This document shows positions 8,384 through 17,666 of a stretch of 64,000 nt of DNA, piece by piece. This DNA comes from Nodularia sphaerocarpa UHCC 0038 (GTDB lineage Bacteria; Cyanobacteriota; Cyanobacteriia; Cyanobacteriales; Nostocaceae): the NCBI RefSeq assembly GCF_022376295.1, contig NZ_CP060140.1:810356-874355 (forward strand), read 5' to 3'. Positions within the stretch are counted from its first letter, which is position 1; each line of letters opens with the position of its first letter. A program made the translations under genes and the position numbers. The notes under the pieces were generated by a model that was not told where the DNA came from, searched no databases, and was given only the letters and a program-made list of their open reading frames with translations.

Positions 8384-8891
8384 TTTGACAATTAATTTGA
8401 CAAAGGATACAGATATTGAATGAAGCGATGGCGCTTTGCACCCCCCAGAGGCGATCGCTAGTCTTCCCTAAAATCATTCAATTGGGGGAAGAATAATTAC
8501 GGTTGCTAAATCAACAGGTTTAAATACCTCAAAACAATACTAACTTGATTCGGAAAACTGAAGGTGAAATGAACAAAGGACAAAAATTGTCAATTTTTAT
8601 TCAGCCTTCCGAGAGTGGATGAATGAAGTTAAAACCTATTATCTTAGAAGCCGAGGCAAATCGAGAACGGCGCTGGTGAGGTAGTGTTCCCATACCTAGA
8701 TGATTTACGATTCAACCATTAGACAAAAATCCTGTGCAGTTGATTCACCGATAAATTTGTTCTGGTTTATTGATTTCCTTGATCAAAAGATGGCGAAATC
8801 TAGATACTAAAAAGAATTTTCAATCAATGAATCAGGCGTTAAAAATCCCAGCAGAAAGTATCACTTAGTTGATTCAAATAGGAATTATTGC
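8384..8891. other. Intergenic region, no gene seen
   Basis: This 508-base gap between the tRNA and the MFS gene has stop codons in all frames and no convincing coding bias. It contains a HIP1 octamer near 8452 and a short inverted pair around GCGATGGCGC/GCGATCGC. A GGAATTATTGC sequence before 8892 may serve as the ribosome binding site of the next gene. Confidence 0.5.
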
Positions 8892-10160
8892 ATGGCTAAT
8901 AGAGACGCAAACCCAAAGCAGCCACTATTACCAGCGTTGAAGTCAAGAAACTATCGTCTGTTTTTTGCTGGACAAGGTTTTTCCTTGATTGGTTCATGGA
9001 TGACACATCTTGCCACAATTTGGCTAGTCTATTATTTAACAAAGTCCCCAGTCATCTTGGGAGTTGTGGGATTTTCTAGTCAAATTCCTAGCTTTTTTCT
9101 AGCACCTTTTGGGGGAGTATTTGTAGATCGTTTTTCGCGGTATGGGACTTTAATTGGGACACAAATATTTTCCATGATTCAGTCCTTAGCCTTAGCCGTG
9201 CTGGCGCTAACTGGTACGATTCAAGTATGGCATATCATCGGCTTAAGCTTGTTTCAAGGATTGATAAATGCAGTGGATTCACCAGCCAGACAAGCATTTG
9301 CACCGGAATTAGTGGAACGTAAGGAAGATTTAGCTAATGCGATCGCCATGAATTCAACTATGATTAATACAGCGCAATTAATTGGTCCAGCCATTGGCGG
9401 CTTACTCATAGCCAGTATCGGCGCTGCTTATTGTTTCCTAATTGATGGATTGAGCTATATTGCTGTAATCACTGCTTTATTGGCAATGCATATTAAACCT
9501 AGGCAAATTGTACTAACAATTGGTAATCCTTTCCAAAAAGTTGCCGAGGTATTTGTTTATGCTTTTAGCTTTCCAGCCATTAGAACTATCTTATTATTCT
9601 CAGCTTTAGTCAGCTTTATGGGATTACAATATACGATTCTGCTCACAATTTTTGCAGAAGACATCCTCAAAGGTAGTGCTGAAACATTGGGATTTTTGAT
9701 GACTGCATCGGGGGTTGGAGCCTCAATGGGTGGTATTTATCTAGCTACACGTAGAACAATACTCGGAATTGGTAAATTAATTGCTTTAGCACCAGCCATT
9801 TTAGGAATTGCTTTAATTGCTTTTTCCTATTCTCGGTTTTTACCACTTTCTTTATTCCTAATGCTGTTTGTGGGCTTGGGAACAATTCTACAAATCGCTG
9901 GAAGCAATACATTTCTGCAAACAGTTGTCGAAGATGACAAACGGGGGCGATTGATGAGCTTATACACAATGTCATTTTTAGGAATTTTACCTTTAGGAAA
10001 TCTATTAGGTGGCTTTTTAGCAAATCGCATCGGCGCTCCCAATACATTAATTATTGATGGCATAGTTTGTATTTTTGGCTCTATTTTGTTTTACCAACAA
10101 CTCCCAGTATTAAAACAAGCTATCCGTGCAGTTTATGAGCAAAAAAGCATTGTTTTATAG
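8892..10160 (+). CDS. MFS exporter, EntS/MFS_3-like
   Basis: A 422-residue integral membrane protein with about 12 hydrophobic segments. The N-terminus (LKSRNYRLFFAGQGFSLIGSWM) and the loop GVFVDRFSRYG after the second and third helices are typical of the MFS_3 family, which includes the enterobactin exporter EntS and many drug or siderophore exporters. A second conserved element DSPARQAFAPELV lies after helix 4. The substrate cannot be read from the sequence. It is monocistronic, with no related neighbour; the siderophore region of this window is 35 kb away. Confidence 0.8.
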   Translation: MANRDANPKQPLLPALKSRNYRLFFAGQGFSLIGSWMTHLATIWLVYYLTKSPVILGVVGFSSQIPSFFLAPFGGVFVDRFSRYGTLIGTQIFSMIQSLALAVLALTGTIQVWHIIGLSLFQGLINAVDSPARQAFAPELVERKEDLANAIAMNSTMINTAQLIGPAIGGLLIASIGAAYCFLIDGLSYIAVITALLAMHIKPRQIVLTIGNPFQKVAEVFVYAFSFPAIRTILLFSALVSFMGLQYTILLTIFAEDILKGSAETLGFLMTASGVGASMGGIYLATRRTILGIGKLIALAPAILGIALIAFSYSRFLPLSLFLMLFVGLGTILQIAGSNTFLQTVVEDDKRGRLMSLYTMSFLGILPLGNLLGGFLANRIGAPNTLIIDGIVCIFGSILFYQQLPVLKQAIRAVYEQKSIVL

Positions 10161-10377
10161 GGAGGTTCACGTTAATAGGTAGTACAAGAATTATTCGACC
10201 ACAGATATAGACGCGTTAGCGGCTTGCCGTAGGCTACACAGATAATATCAGATAATATCAGATTTAGGAGAATAGGAAATGCTATGATTTCAAGCTCTTG
10301 CAGGTAAATAATTTCAGGTCTATTTCCTAGAAAGATAGGATTTGTTGCGGGAGTGAAACCCGCTAGACAACCAATTT
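10161..10377. repeat. Short intergenic repeats
   Basis: Contains a GCGTTAGCGGCTTGCCGTAGGC sequence of the dispersed cyanobacterial type (a relative is at about 28910-28935) and two direct copies of CAGATAATAT followed by CAGATTTA at about 10239-10265. It separates convergent genes. No gene is seen. Confidence 0.5.
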
Positions 10378-11067
10378 TTATGAAAGTTCAGGTTCATCTA
10401 GAGTTTTTAACTTCTGCAAAATTTGTTCAATTTGAAAAACTCTTTCATTTCTACTTTGGGTTTTAAAGATATCTAAAGCTTTTTCTAACGCAGCTATCCC
10501 CTCACTTTGTTGATTGCTTTGTAACAGTGCTACGGCTGAATTAGCCAAAGCATCGGCGTATTTAGGATTAATTTCTAAAGCTTTCTGATAAGCTGTAATA
10601 GCTTCTTCCCAACGACCTTGACTAGCATAAACTAGACCAATACCGTTGTAAGCTAGAGCATGATTTGAATTGAAGCGAATGGCTTCTCGGTAAGCGTTAA
10701 TAGCCTCTTCTGCTTTATCTTGTCGAAACAACACATTTCCCAATTCAAAGTGTCCAAAGGCGTATCTGGGGAATTTCTTAATTAATTGGCGTAAGTTTTC
10801 TTCTGCACCTGTAAAATCGCCCTGACTGGATAAAGTCTTGGCTTGTTGTATCAGCTGCGATCGCTCTTCTTCCAGTGTTCCGCGAAATTGTGCCAGTTTT
10901 TCAACTCTACTGTTGACAAGTTCGGGTGATATCAATTGATTAGTCGAATTTTCCGGTGAATTTAGCGCGATTTTTCCAGGATGCGCTAACACTAATGGTG
11001 ATAGAGCAATTGTAGTGATGATACTCAGCGTTATGTAGCTCAGAGTAGAAACAAATGCTGATTTCAT
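10378..11067 (-). CDS. Exported tetratricopeptide repeat protein
   Basis: A 229-residue protein with a probable cleavable signal peptide (hydrophobic stretch from about 8 to 26 ending ALSPLVLAHPG). Three to four TPR units occupy about residues 68-205, with typical signatures such as FGHFELGNVLFRQDKAEEA, LAYNGIGLVYASQGRWEEA and YADALANSAVALLQSNQ. TPRs mediate protein-protein contact, and the location is probably periplasmic or thylakoid lumen. It lies upstream of nothing obviously related. No more precise function can be given. Confidence 0.75.
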   Translation of the reverse strand: MKSAFVSTLSYITLSIITTIALSPLVLAHPGKIALNSPENSTNQLISPELVNSRVEKLAQFRGTLEEERSQLIQQAKTLSSQGDFTGAEENLRQLIKKFPRYAFGHFELGNVLFRQDKAEEAINAYREAIRFNSNHALAYNGIGLVYASQGRWEEAITAYQKALEINPKYADALANSAVALLQSNQQSEGIAALEKALDIFKTQSRNERVFQIEQILQKLKTLDEPELS

Positions 11068-11152
11068 TTGGCTGTTTACCTCAATCTGGTTCTGATACCT
11101 ATGTTAAATTCAAAATGAGTAGATATGGGGTAGGAAAGAAGAATCACCGATG

Positions 11153-11229
11153 AACCTCACCCCCAACCCCTCTGGTTGCTTTCGCGTAGCGTCTCCCCTA
11201 GGGAGAAGGAGAGGGGATGGGGTGAGGTT
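11153..11229. repeat. Palindromic repeat downstream of acs
   Basis: A 77-base imperfect hairpin with arms AACCTCACCCCCAACCCCTCT and AGAGGGGATGGGGTGAGGTT around a GTAGCGTCTCCCCTAGGGAGA centre. It starts ten bases after the acs stop and could act as a transcription terminator for acs. It is related in sequence to the CCTCACCCCAACCCTCTCC repeats elsewhere in the window. Confidence 0.6.
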
Positions 11230-11239
11230 TGCAGGTTAT

Positions 11240-13210
11240 TTAAGCACCTTCGCGCAATTTATCTAAAACACTGCGATCTTCTAAGGTGGAAGTATCACCA
11301 GATACCTCTTGACCTGATGCGAGATTCCGCAACAAGCGCCGCATAATTTTACCAGATCGGGTTTTGGGCAAAGCATCTGTAAACCGAATTTCTCCCGGTC
11401 GGGCGATCGCCCCAATTTCTTTAACAACGTGCTGCTTGAGTTCTTTACTCAGTTCCTCACTGGCTTGATATGTGCCTTCTAAAGTCACAAAAGCCACAAC
11501 TTCCTCACCCTTAATTTCATCCGGTTTACCCACTACCGCAGCTTCTGCAACGGCTGGATGAGAAACTAACGCTGATTCGACTTCCATCGTTCCCAGGCGG
11601 TGTCCTGAGACATTCAAGACATCATCGACACGTCCCATTACCCAGAAATAACCGTCTTCATCTTGTCTCGCGCCATCACCTGCAAAGTAGATATAGTTAC
11701 CATCTTTGGGGGGGATATGTTCCCAATAAGTGCGGCGGAAGCGTTCTGGATCATTGTAAACTGTCCGCATCATCCCCGGCCAAGGATAACGTACTGCTAA
11801 ATAACCGCCTTCGTTGTTGGGGACGGTGTTACCTTCTAAATCAACGATATCTGCAATAATACCTGGGAAGGGCAGAGTTGCTGAACCTGGTTTGGTGGGA
11901 ATGGCTCCGGGTAATGGTGTAATCATAATACCGCCGGTTTCTGTTTGCCACCAAGTATCCACAATGGGACAGCGTTCACCACCAATGATTTTGTGATACC
12001 ACATCCAAGCTTCTGGGTTAATTGGTTCGCCGACTGTTCCTAACAACCGCAAAGAAGATAAATTGCGGGTTTTGGGATGGTGTTCACCCATTTTGATAAA
12101 TGCCCGAATTGCTGTAGGCGCTGTATAAAAGATATTTACCCCATATTTCTCAATTACATCCCAGAAGCAGCCAGGATTAGACGCACGGGGCGCACCTTCG
12201 TACATTAAAGTTGTTGCACCGTTGGAAAGTGGTCCGTAAACGATGTAGCTGTGTCCAGTAATCCAACCGACATCGGCAGTACACCAATATACATCTGTAT
12301 CTTGCAAATCAAAGATCCATTTGGTGGTGATGTGGCTATATAAGTTATAACCACCGGTGGTGTGGACAACACCCTTTGGTTTGCCGGTGCTACCAGAAGT
12401 GTAGAGGACAAACAGCATATCTTCGCTGTCCATCGGTTCCGCCGGACAATCTGCTGATACGCCTTGTTGTAAATCATGCCACCAATGGTCACGTCCTGCT
12501 TCCATCTGTGTGTGTTGACCTGTGCGTTTGACTACCAGCACATCTGTAATGGAGGGAACAGCATGATCTGCGAGGGCTTTATCTACTTCTACTTTTAGGG
12601 GAACGATCGCATCTTTGCGCCAACCACCATCAGCAGTAATGACTATTTTGGCTTCTGCATCGTTGAGGCGATCGCGCAAAGCTTCGGAACTAAAACCACC
12701 AAATACGACGCTGTGGGGTGCGCCAATTCTCGCACAGGCTAACATGGCGATCGCCGCTTCGGGAATCATCGGCATATAAATACCGATGCGATCGCCTTTT
12801 TTCGCCCCCAATTGCTTCAGCACATTGGCAAACTGGCACACTTCGCGATGTAATTGGGCATAAGTTAGTGTACGGGAATCACCTGGTTCCCCTTCCCAAA
12901 TCAGCGCCGCCTTATTTTTACGCCAAGTAGTCAGGTGTCTATCTAGGCAATTATAAGAAATGTTAATTTTACCACCGACAAACCACTTCGCAAAAGGTGG
13001 TTGCCAATCTAGCACTGTGTCCCATTTTTGGAACCATTCTAATTCAGTTTCCGCTAATCCCGCCCAAAATTGCTGCGGATTAGCTTTGGCTTGATCATAG
13101 AGTTGTTGATAGTCCGCCAAACTTTTGATTTGGGCGTTCTGAGCAAATTCGCTGCTAGGAGGGAACGAGCGCTTCTCTTGTAAAATTGATTCTATCGTTG
13201 GCTGAGACAT
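11240..13210 (-). CDS. acs: Acetyl-CoA synthetase (AMP-forming)
   Basis: Activates acetate to acetyl-AMP and then acetyl-CoA. From the ATG at 13210 ([10 protein letters not shown]) the protein has 656 residues, the normal Acs length; the codons at 13219 give a slightly longer form with no support. The ANL-family P-loop [11 protein letters not shown] is at 270-280 and the conserved C-terminal SGK with the regulated catalytic lysine is at 619-621 ([10 protein letters not shown]), which is the site of reversible acetylation in known homologues. The N-terminal domain with a WF-rich stretch ([13 protein letters not shown]) and the QTETGG motif also fit Acs and not a medium-chain ligase. Confidence 0.95.
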   Translation of the reverse strand: MSQPTIESILQEKRSFPPSSEFAQNAQIKSLADYQQLYDQAKANPQQFWAGLAETELEWFQKWDTVLDWQPPFAKWFVGGKINISYNCLDRHLTTWRKNKAALIWEGEPGDSRTLTYAQLHREVCQFANVLKQLGAKKGDRIGIYMPMIPEAAIAMLACARIGAPHSVVFGGFSSEALRDRLNDAEAKIVITADGGWRKDAIVPLKVEVDKALADHAVPSITDVLVVKRTGQHTQMEAGRDHWWHDLQQGVSADCPAEPMDSEDMLFVLYTSGSTGKPKGVVHTTGGYNLYSHITTKWIFDLQDTDVYWCTADVGWITGHSYIVYGPLSNGATTLMYEGAPRASNPGCFWDVIEKYGVNIFYTAPTAIRAFIKMGEHHPKTRNLSSLRLLGTVGEPINPEAWMWYHKIIGGERCPIVDTWWQTETGGIMITPLPGAIPTKPGSATLPFPGIIADIVDLEGNTVPNNEGGYLAVRYPWPGMMRTVYNDPERFRRTYWEHIPPKDGNYIYFAGDGARQDEDGYFWVMGRVDDVLNVSGHRLGTMEVESALVSHPAVAEAAVVGKPDEIKGEEVVAFVTLEGTYQASEELSKELKQHVVKEIGAIARPGEIRFTDALPKTRSGKIMRRLLRNLASGQEVSGDTSTLEDRSVLDKLREGA

Positions 13211-13240
13211 AGTGATCACCGTGAGCAGTATTGTTCCTGA

Positions 13241-13372
13241 AAACTATTTTTAGGGGATTTGTACCAAGCTGATTTCGATTTTCATTCAGCTGGGCAAGAA
13301 TTACTTAAATTACTCAGTTTACAAGATCCGATAGTCAGCCTGAAAGCTACCCAAGAACCAGAGGGAAAATAA
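13241..13372 (+). other. Possible gene fragment
   Basis: An open frame of 43 codons ends at TAA 13370-13372 and reads like real protein (GDLYQADFDFHSAGQELL...), but has no start codon, is preceded by TGA at 13238-13240 and matches nothing I recognise. It may be the tail of a lost gene. Confidence 0.2.
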
Positions 13373-13482
13373 GCCGAGATTAATACTCCTGTGTCCCCAG
13401 TCACTGATTTGTTTTAGTTGGTAACCGACCATGTGATAACCTCTTATAGGTTGTCAATTAAAATACATCAGAGATAATTCAG

Positions 13483-14275
13483 ATGGAATTAATTATTGAG
13501 GCAAAAATCATCACTGAGGATTTATTGGATTACTTCTGTGAATCCAATGCTGTCGGTATTCGCATACGTAATTTTATTCATCCCCACGAAGCTTTAGAGA
13601 TTGCAGACAAGCTATTGAACAGTAGTAGCTTATCAAACTATCGTAAATATTGACAAAATGCTCAGTATTGGACAAAGTTATTTTGAAACCCACGGAAGTG
13701 ATGGTAAAACTGATCCAGTAGCTTTAGCTAATTACTTAGACAAGGTAGATTATTTTCAGAATCAAATTCGTTCGGCTTGCTTACCCTATGCTTCCCCACT
13801 AGACAGATTATGGGAAATGCTGGATCAAGTTATGGGTGTAGAATGTGTTTCTATAGAAGGAAAACCAATGACACCAGGACTTGTTCGTGTTTTTCCTGAA
13901 AATTTTGAATTTATTCCGCACAATGATATATTTCACAGAGACGCTCCAGATGTGAAAATAGCCGAAAAAATCAATACACACTGGGCTGCGAATATTTACT
14001 TAAAGACTGCCCCAGAAGGGGGAAGATTACAATTATGGAGCCAGCGTTTCACAGAAGTTGAATTACAACAGATGACCCTTGTAGGCAGTGAATTTGGATA
14101 CGATAGAAATAAGTTACCACAGCCTGATGTAGAAGTAGAAACACAACCAGGCGATCTTTTACTATTTGACTCCACCTTGGTACACGCTGTCACACCTATA
14201 CACAAAGGAATACGAGTTAACATTTCCTCATTTGTAGGCTACAGACAGAATATGCCGCTTTTATATTGGATATAG
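13483..14275 (+). pseudogene. 2OG-Fe(II) oxygenase gene broken by one extra A
   Basis: A first frame from ATG 13483 encodes 56 residues (MELIIEAKIITEDLLDYF... SNYRKY) and stops at TGA 13651-13653. A second frame, open before and through ATG 13658, encodes the rest to 14275. Removing one A from the AAA at 13645-13647 joins them as ...SNYRNIDKMLSIGQSYFETH, so the original gene was about 260 residues. The second part has the oxygenase core: PHNDIFHRDAP (possible metal-binding H-x-D), EGGRLQLWS, and PGDLLLFDSTLVHAVTP with a distal histidine, then RVNISSF. The substrate is unknown. It could be a true pseudogene or a homopolymer sequencing error. The downstream part could still be translated from 13658 as a 205-residue protein without its N-terminus. 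Confidence 0.7.
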
Positions 14276-14738
14276 GCTTTTATTTTGGGAGTTTGGTGGG
14301 TCATACTAACAATAATTGAGAAAAAAGCTCCTCTACGCCCAAAGCGTTTGGTACAGCTACTCAGAAACCTGACTAACCGAACAACACCTTTAACAAACAA
14401 AAACGCGGAGGTCACAAGACTGTTATACTGAGCTTCAGGGCTGTTTAGCTGTAATAGTGTGGCAATTAGCAAAGAAATTATTTTATGCCGCTCAAGTAAC
14501 AGTGATAAGTAGGTTGGCGTAAACAAAGTTAACTAGCTAGGGTCGTCATTGGTCATTAGTAAGGGTTTTGCTCCTGTTTACGAGTCTTAACATAGTTTGA
14601 TTTATTCATGCTTACCTACTTGTTTATGTCAATCTTCGAGACTGGCGATGCGATCGCAATGAAAACATTAATTTTCTTTGTTAACAGAGACATTTACCAG
14701 ATCCGTTAGTTATAAATTATTCAACAAAGCGTTAGTTA
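14276..14738. other. Intergenic region with a mobile repeat
   Basis: 463 bases between the oxygenase and a hypothetical gene. The middle is occupied by a 115-bp element with inverted ends (listed separately). A long open frame on the - strand at 14239-14526 looks like a chance frame: it covers part of the element and has no family resemblance. A GCGATGCGATCGCAATG sequence is at about 14644. Confidence 0.5.
14507..14621. mobile_element. MITE-like element with AAGTAGGT ends, copy A
   Basis: The left end AAGTAGGTTGGCGTAAACAA and the right end TTGATTTATTCATGCTTACC-TACTT form an imperfect inverted repeat (AAGTAGGTNNGC...AATAAA). A second copy of the same architecture and internal sequence (GTTAACT, TAGGGTC, TTAACATAGTTTG) lies at 63440-63565, and a right-end fragment is at 28691-28721. 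It encodes nothing. A target duplication is not clear. Confidence 0.65.
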
Positions 14739-15449
14739 TTGAAAGTAGGGCATCGTTTGCAAGCACAAGAGATTAAGGATCAGTTAAAATACCTTATCGA
14801 GCAAGCTTCCTCGATAGACCCTAACTTGTCGAAAAAATTAGATGAAATTAATCGTTGGGTAAAAAACACTAGGCCTGGTTCTCTGACTGCGAAACCCTTT
14901 GTCCTCGCCTTTCTCCTAGAAGTCATCACAGACTCTACCATTTGGCTGATGATTAAATCATCATCTTCTGAAGCAGAACAACAAGCTAAGTTGGAGCAGA
15001 TGACTCCAAATGAGAAATATTGGTATAGCTATCTTTTTCCCAGATGGATAAATGCTAATGACTCCAAATTTTACATTTGGAAACAAAAACTTATGGCAGG
15101 GGAATTTAATCAGGGAGATGATGATATCATTAAAGCTATAGCCCAAGATATTGTCCAACGTGAAGGTAGTGTGTGGAAGCGTTATATTGCCGACCTTTCT
15201 ATGGCAACAGATTTGATTGTTAGTAGTCGTCAGCAAAAACCACTATGTATTCAAGTTACCAGTGTATCCGAAGAGTTTAATCATCAAAAGTATCACTTTT
15301 GGCAAAACACACTGCATTCATGGGAGATAGAGAGAGGAATATTTTTAAGTTACAATCCCAAAGATGCCAATTTCATTAAGCAGTTAGTCAATATAGCACT
15401 GCACAACAGTGACTATCTTTCTGGTGGAAAGTATTTGAAATTTGATTGA
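14739..15449 (+). CDS. Uncharacterised protein with possible nuclease-like C-terminus
   Basis: A 236-residue soluble protein that can start only at TTG 14739, because a stop (TAG) lies two codons upstream and the first ATG is at codon 71. The C-terminal third (ATDLIVSSRQQKPLCIQVTS, residues 156-175, then WQNTLHSWEIERGIFLSY) has the outline of a PD-(D/E)XK-type core: D158, then Q172-x-T174 where E-x-K would be expected. If this is the fold, the lysine is missing and activity is doubtful. The end overlaps the next gene in a TGATG arrangement, so the two are probably co-translated. I do not recognise the family. Confidence 0.6.
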   Translation: MKVGHRLQAQEIKDQLKYLIEQASSIDPNLSKKLDEINRWVKNTRPGSLTAKPFVLAFLLEVITDSTIWLMIKSSSSEAEQQAKLEQMTPNEKYWYSYLFPRWINANDSKFYIWKQKLMAGEFNQGDDDIIKAIAQDIVQREGSVWKRYIADLSMATDLIVSSRQQKPLCIQVTSVSEEFNHQKYHFWQNTLHSWEIERGIFLSYNPKDANFIKQLVNIALHNSDYLSGGKYLKFD

Positions 15450-15964
15450 TGCTTTCAACAATTCAATACTTGAAGATTTGTGTTTTTTCCCTACATACTC
15501 ATCAGATCATCACAGCTTTTATGGCTAACTTACAACAAACTCAAAGCTACGAAACTTCTGTGGAAGAATTTAGTCAAGCTTTAACGACAGCCCGCCGAAT
15601 GCAGCATGACTGGCTAACTTACGGGGTAGATTATGTTAATTTTTATGTTGAGGATGCAGATAGTAATTGGCTAGAAACTTGGGGAGATGACGAGATTTTA
15701 GGGAATAAGTTATTAGATGCTATTAAGGAGTTTTTAGTCAGCAGTGATGATGTTGCGATCAGAATCAGGCAAAATTTAGGAGAGCGTTCTCTGTTTGATT
15801 TAGCCGTAAATCTAGAAGTATGTTGGAGAATTGGCGAAATAAATGACAGATTATGTCTGGTGAGAAATCTGTTAGCTGGTGAGGACAATGTTGATTTAAA
15901 TAATGGGGAATTATTGAATTTAGCACAGAGTCTGGTGGGAAAATTGGCAGAGTTTTCTGAGTAA
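15449..15964 (+). CDS. Uncharacterised acidic protein, coupled to the gene before it
   Basis: From ATG 15449 the protein has 171 residues; an internal ATG at 15521 (MANLQQTQSYETS) would give 147 residues and matches where the hydrophilic, acidic part begins, so either start is possible. The TGA of the preceding gene overlaps the 15449 ATG (TGATG). The sequence is mainly helical (SYETSVEEFSQALTTARRMQ, LLNLAQSLVGKLAEF) with no recognised motif, signal peptide or membrane segment. It could be a partner or inhibitor of the preceding protein, but this is inference from coupling alone. Confidence 0.6.
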   Translation: MLSTIQYLKICVFSLHTHQIITAFMANLQQTQSYETSVEEFSQALTTARRMQHDWLTYGVDYVNFYVEDADSNWLETWGDDEILGNKLLDAIKEFLVSSDDVAIRIRQNLGERSLFDLAVNLEVCWRIGEINDRLCLVRNLLAGEDNVDLNNGELLNLAQSLVGKLAEFSE

Positions 15965-16076
15965 ATAGTTCAAGGTTCGTAGTGAGGACTTCAGTCCTCT
16001 CTATATTTTCTAACGCACCGCCAAGAACGCAACAGAGAAGAAGGAAGCATCTCATTTTGTGAGTCAGCTTCATGAA

Positions 16077-16119
16077 ACCTCACCCCAACCCTCTCCTTAC
16101 TAAGGAGAGGGAGCAGGAA
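16077..16119. repeat. CCTCACCCCAACCCTCTCC repeat, copy 1
   Basis: A 43-base repeat with the palindromic core CTCTCCTTACTAAGGAGAG. Near-identical copies are at 32340-32383, 33285-33328 and 56149-56192. All lie between genes. Confidence 0.75.
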
Positions 16120-16131
16120 TAGTTAGTTTGG

Positions 16132-16211
16132 GTAGGGTGTGTTATGGACATTAGTCCTAACGCACCGAAAATCTAGGATGGTGCGTTGCGCTACGCGACA
16201 ACACACCCTAC
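16132..16211. mobile_element. 80-bp palindromic element GTAGGGTGTGTT, copy 1
   Basis: The ends GTAGGGTGTGTT and AACACACCCTAC are perfect inverted repeats around a centre with CCTAACGCACCG and CGGTGCGTT-like arms. A second copy at 35929-36008 has the same length and differs at only a few bases. Non-autonomous, possibly MITE-like. Confidence 0.7.
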
Positions 16212-16382
16212 AAAAAAAGATTTGGAGTAATTTAATCATTTGTGTGTACAGTGTAGCTTCGTAAGGAGAGGGAGCAGGAATAGGAATCTATATGAGTTCT
16301 ACAATAAATTTATCAAGTTACTATTTTAAAGACATTTACCGCCATGATATGAATAGATAGCCATTTTAAAAGCTGTATTTCC

Positions 16383-17666
16383 ATGTCTAAAGATTTGTTA
16401 AAGTCCTTTCAAGAAGCCTACCGCAACTTAGAATTGCTTCCTTTGTCTCAGGAAAAAGATTTGAGAGATTTTCGGGTTGATTATGGTGGGAATACTATTG
16501 ATGAATTAGAACAGCTAGTGGAAGATAGCCCTAGCAGTGATGGCAAAATTATTTTTACCGGACATCGTGGTTGTGGTAAGTCAACTTTGCTAGCGGAATT
16601 TAGCCGCAACATTCATGATAGATATTTTGTGGTGTTTTTCTCCATTGCTGACACTATCGAAATGTCTGATGTGAATCACATCAATATTTTGTTTGCTATC
16701 GGTCTTAATTTAATGCTGGAGGCAGAAGCACGTCAAGTCAATATTCCTCAATCTACAAAAGATGCTTTAGAAACGTGGTTTACCACCCGCACCCGCACTG
16801 AAGCAAATAGCATCCAAGCTGAAGCAACTAGTGACAATAGTATATTAAAAATACTTAGCACTAAATTAAAAGTAGATTCCACAATTCGCTACGAAATTAA
16901 ACAGGAATTTGAACGCAAAATATCTGAATTAGTTGCTCAGTTAAATATTATCGCTGCATCGATTCAAGCAGCATACAAAAAAGATGTCTTAGTAATTATT
17001 GATGATTTAGATAAACTTGATTTGAGCGTTGTTAATCATATTTATAAGGATAACATTAAAGCCCTGTGTTTACCAGGGTTTCGGATTATCTATACAATTC
17101 CGATTGCGGCACTGCGAGAAACGGCACTCAAGCCAATTATTGAAAATGAAACGAATGATCAAGTGGTGGTTATGCCTGTTTTAAAGTTATTTGCTAAAGG
17201 TGATAGTCGCCAGCCAGATGCACAACCACGTCAAGAAACATTTGATATTCTCTGTAAAATTCTCCAAAAACGCATTCAGCCAGAGTTAATTCAACCGGAA
17301 ATAGCCAAAAATATCGCTTTAAATAGTGGTGGTGTCCTCCGGGAATTAATTCGGATTGCTAACGAATGTTGCCGAATTTGTTTGCGGTTAATTCGTCGCC
17401 AACCAGACGAAATTGTGGTGATTAATGCAGATATTTTAGACCAAGCCATTAATAAAATCCGCAACGACTTTTCTTTACCATTGGGTAGTGCAGAATATAA
17501 AATCTTACAAAATACTTATCAAAATTTTAAACCTGAAGACCCCAAAGAACAAGAATTTCTCGATTTATTACATGGTTTGTATGTTCTCGAATATCGCAAT
17601 AGTAAAAACTGGTATGACGTACATCCCATAGTAGTGGAATTGTTGCGCGATGAGGGTTTGATATAA
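16383..17666 (+). CDS. P-loop ATPase of an uncharacterised two-gene module
   Basis: A 427-residue soluble protein with Walker A GHRGCGKST at about 60-68 and Walker B VLVIIDDLD at about 202-210, an AAA/STAND-like arrangement. Residues 215-330 contain a probable lid region (NHIYKDNIKALCLPGFRIIYTIP, a sensor-like position) and a helical C-terminus. The stop TAA overlaps the start of the next gene (TAATG), so the ATPase and the TPR protein are almost certainly made together. It looks like a regulatory or defence-type NTPase but no effector domain is fused to it. KAP-type or STAND NTPases are the nearest groups I can name. Confidence 0.65.
   Translation: MSKDLLKSFQEAYRNLELLPLSQEKDLRDFRVDYGGNTIDELEQLVEDSPSSDGKIIFTGHRGCGKSTLLAEFSRNIHDRYFVVFFSIADTIEMSDVNHINILFAIGLNLMLEAEARQVNIPQSTKDALETWFTTRTRTEANSIQAEATSDNSILKILSTKLKVDSTIRYEIKQEFERKISELVAQLNIIAASIQAAYKKDVLVIIDDLDKLDLSVVNHIYKDNIKALCLPGFRIIYTIPIAALRETALKPIIENETNDQVVVMPVLKLFAKGDSRQPDAQPRQETFDILCKILQKRIQPELIQPEIAKNIALNSGGVLRELIRIANECCRICLRLIRRQPDEIVVINADILDQAINKIRNDFSLPLGSAEYKILQNTYQNFKPEDPKEQEFLDLLHGLYVLEYRNSKNWYDVHPIVVELLRDEGLI

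Larger units (their letters stand above)
15965..16382. other. Intergenic region packed with dispersed repeats
   Basis: 418 bases before the ATPase gene. It holds, in order, an AGGTTCGTAGTGAGGACTT hairpin repeat (15973-16000), a CCTCACCCCAACCCTCTCC repeat (16077-16119), an 80-bp palindromic element (16132-16211) and a GTGTACAGTGTAGCTTCGTA remnant (16243-16262) similar to the ends of the element at 58801-58995. No gene is seen. Confidence 0.6.

Noticed and set aside
14239..14526. 95-codon open frame on - after the oxygenase
   Set aside because: Overlaps the oxygenase 3' end and the MITE-like element, with no family resemblance and a composition typical of antisense frames.
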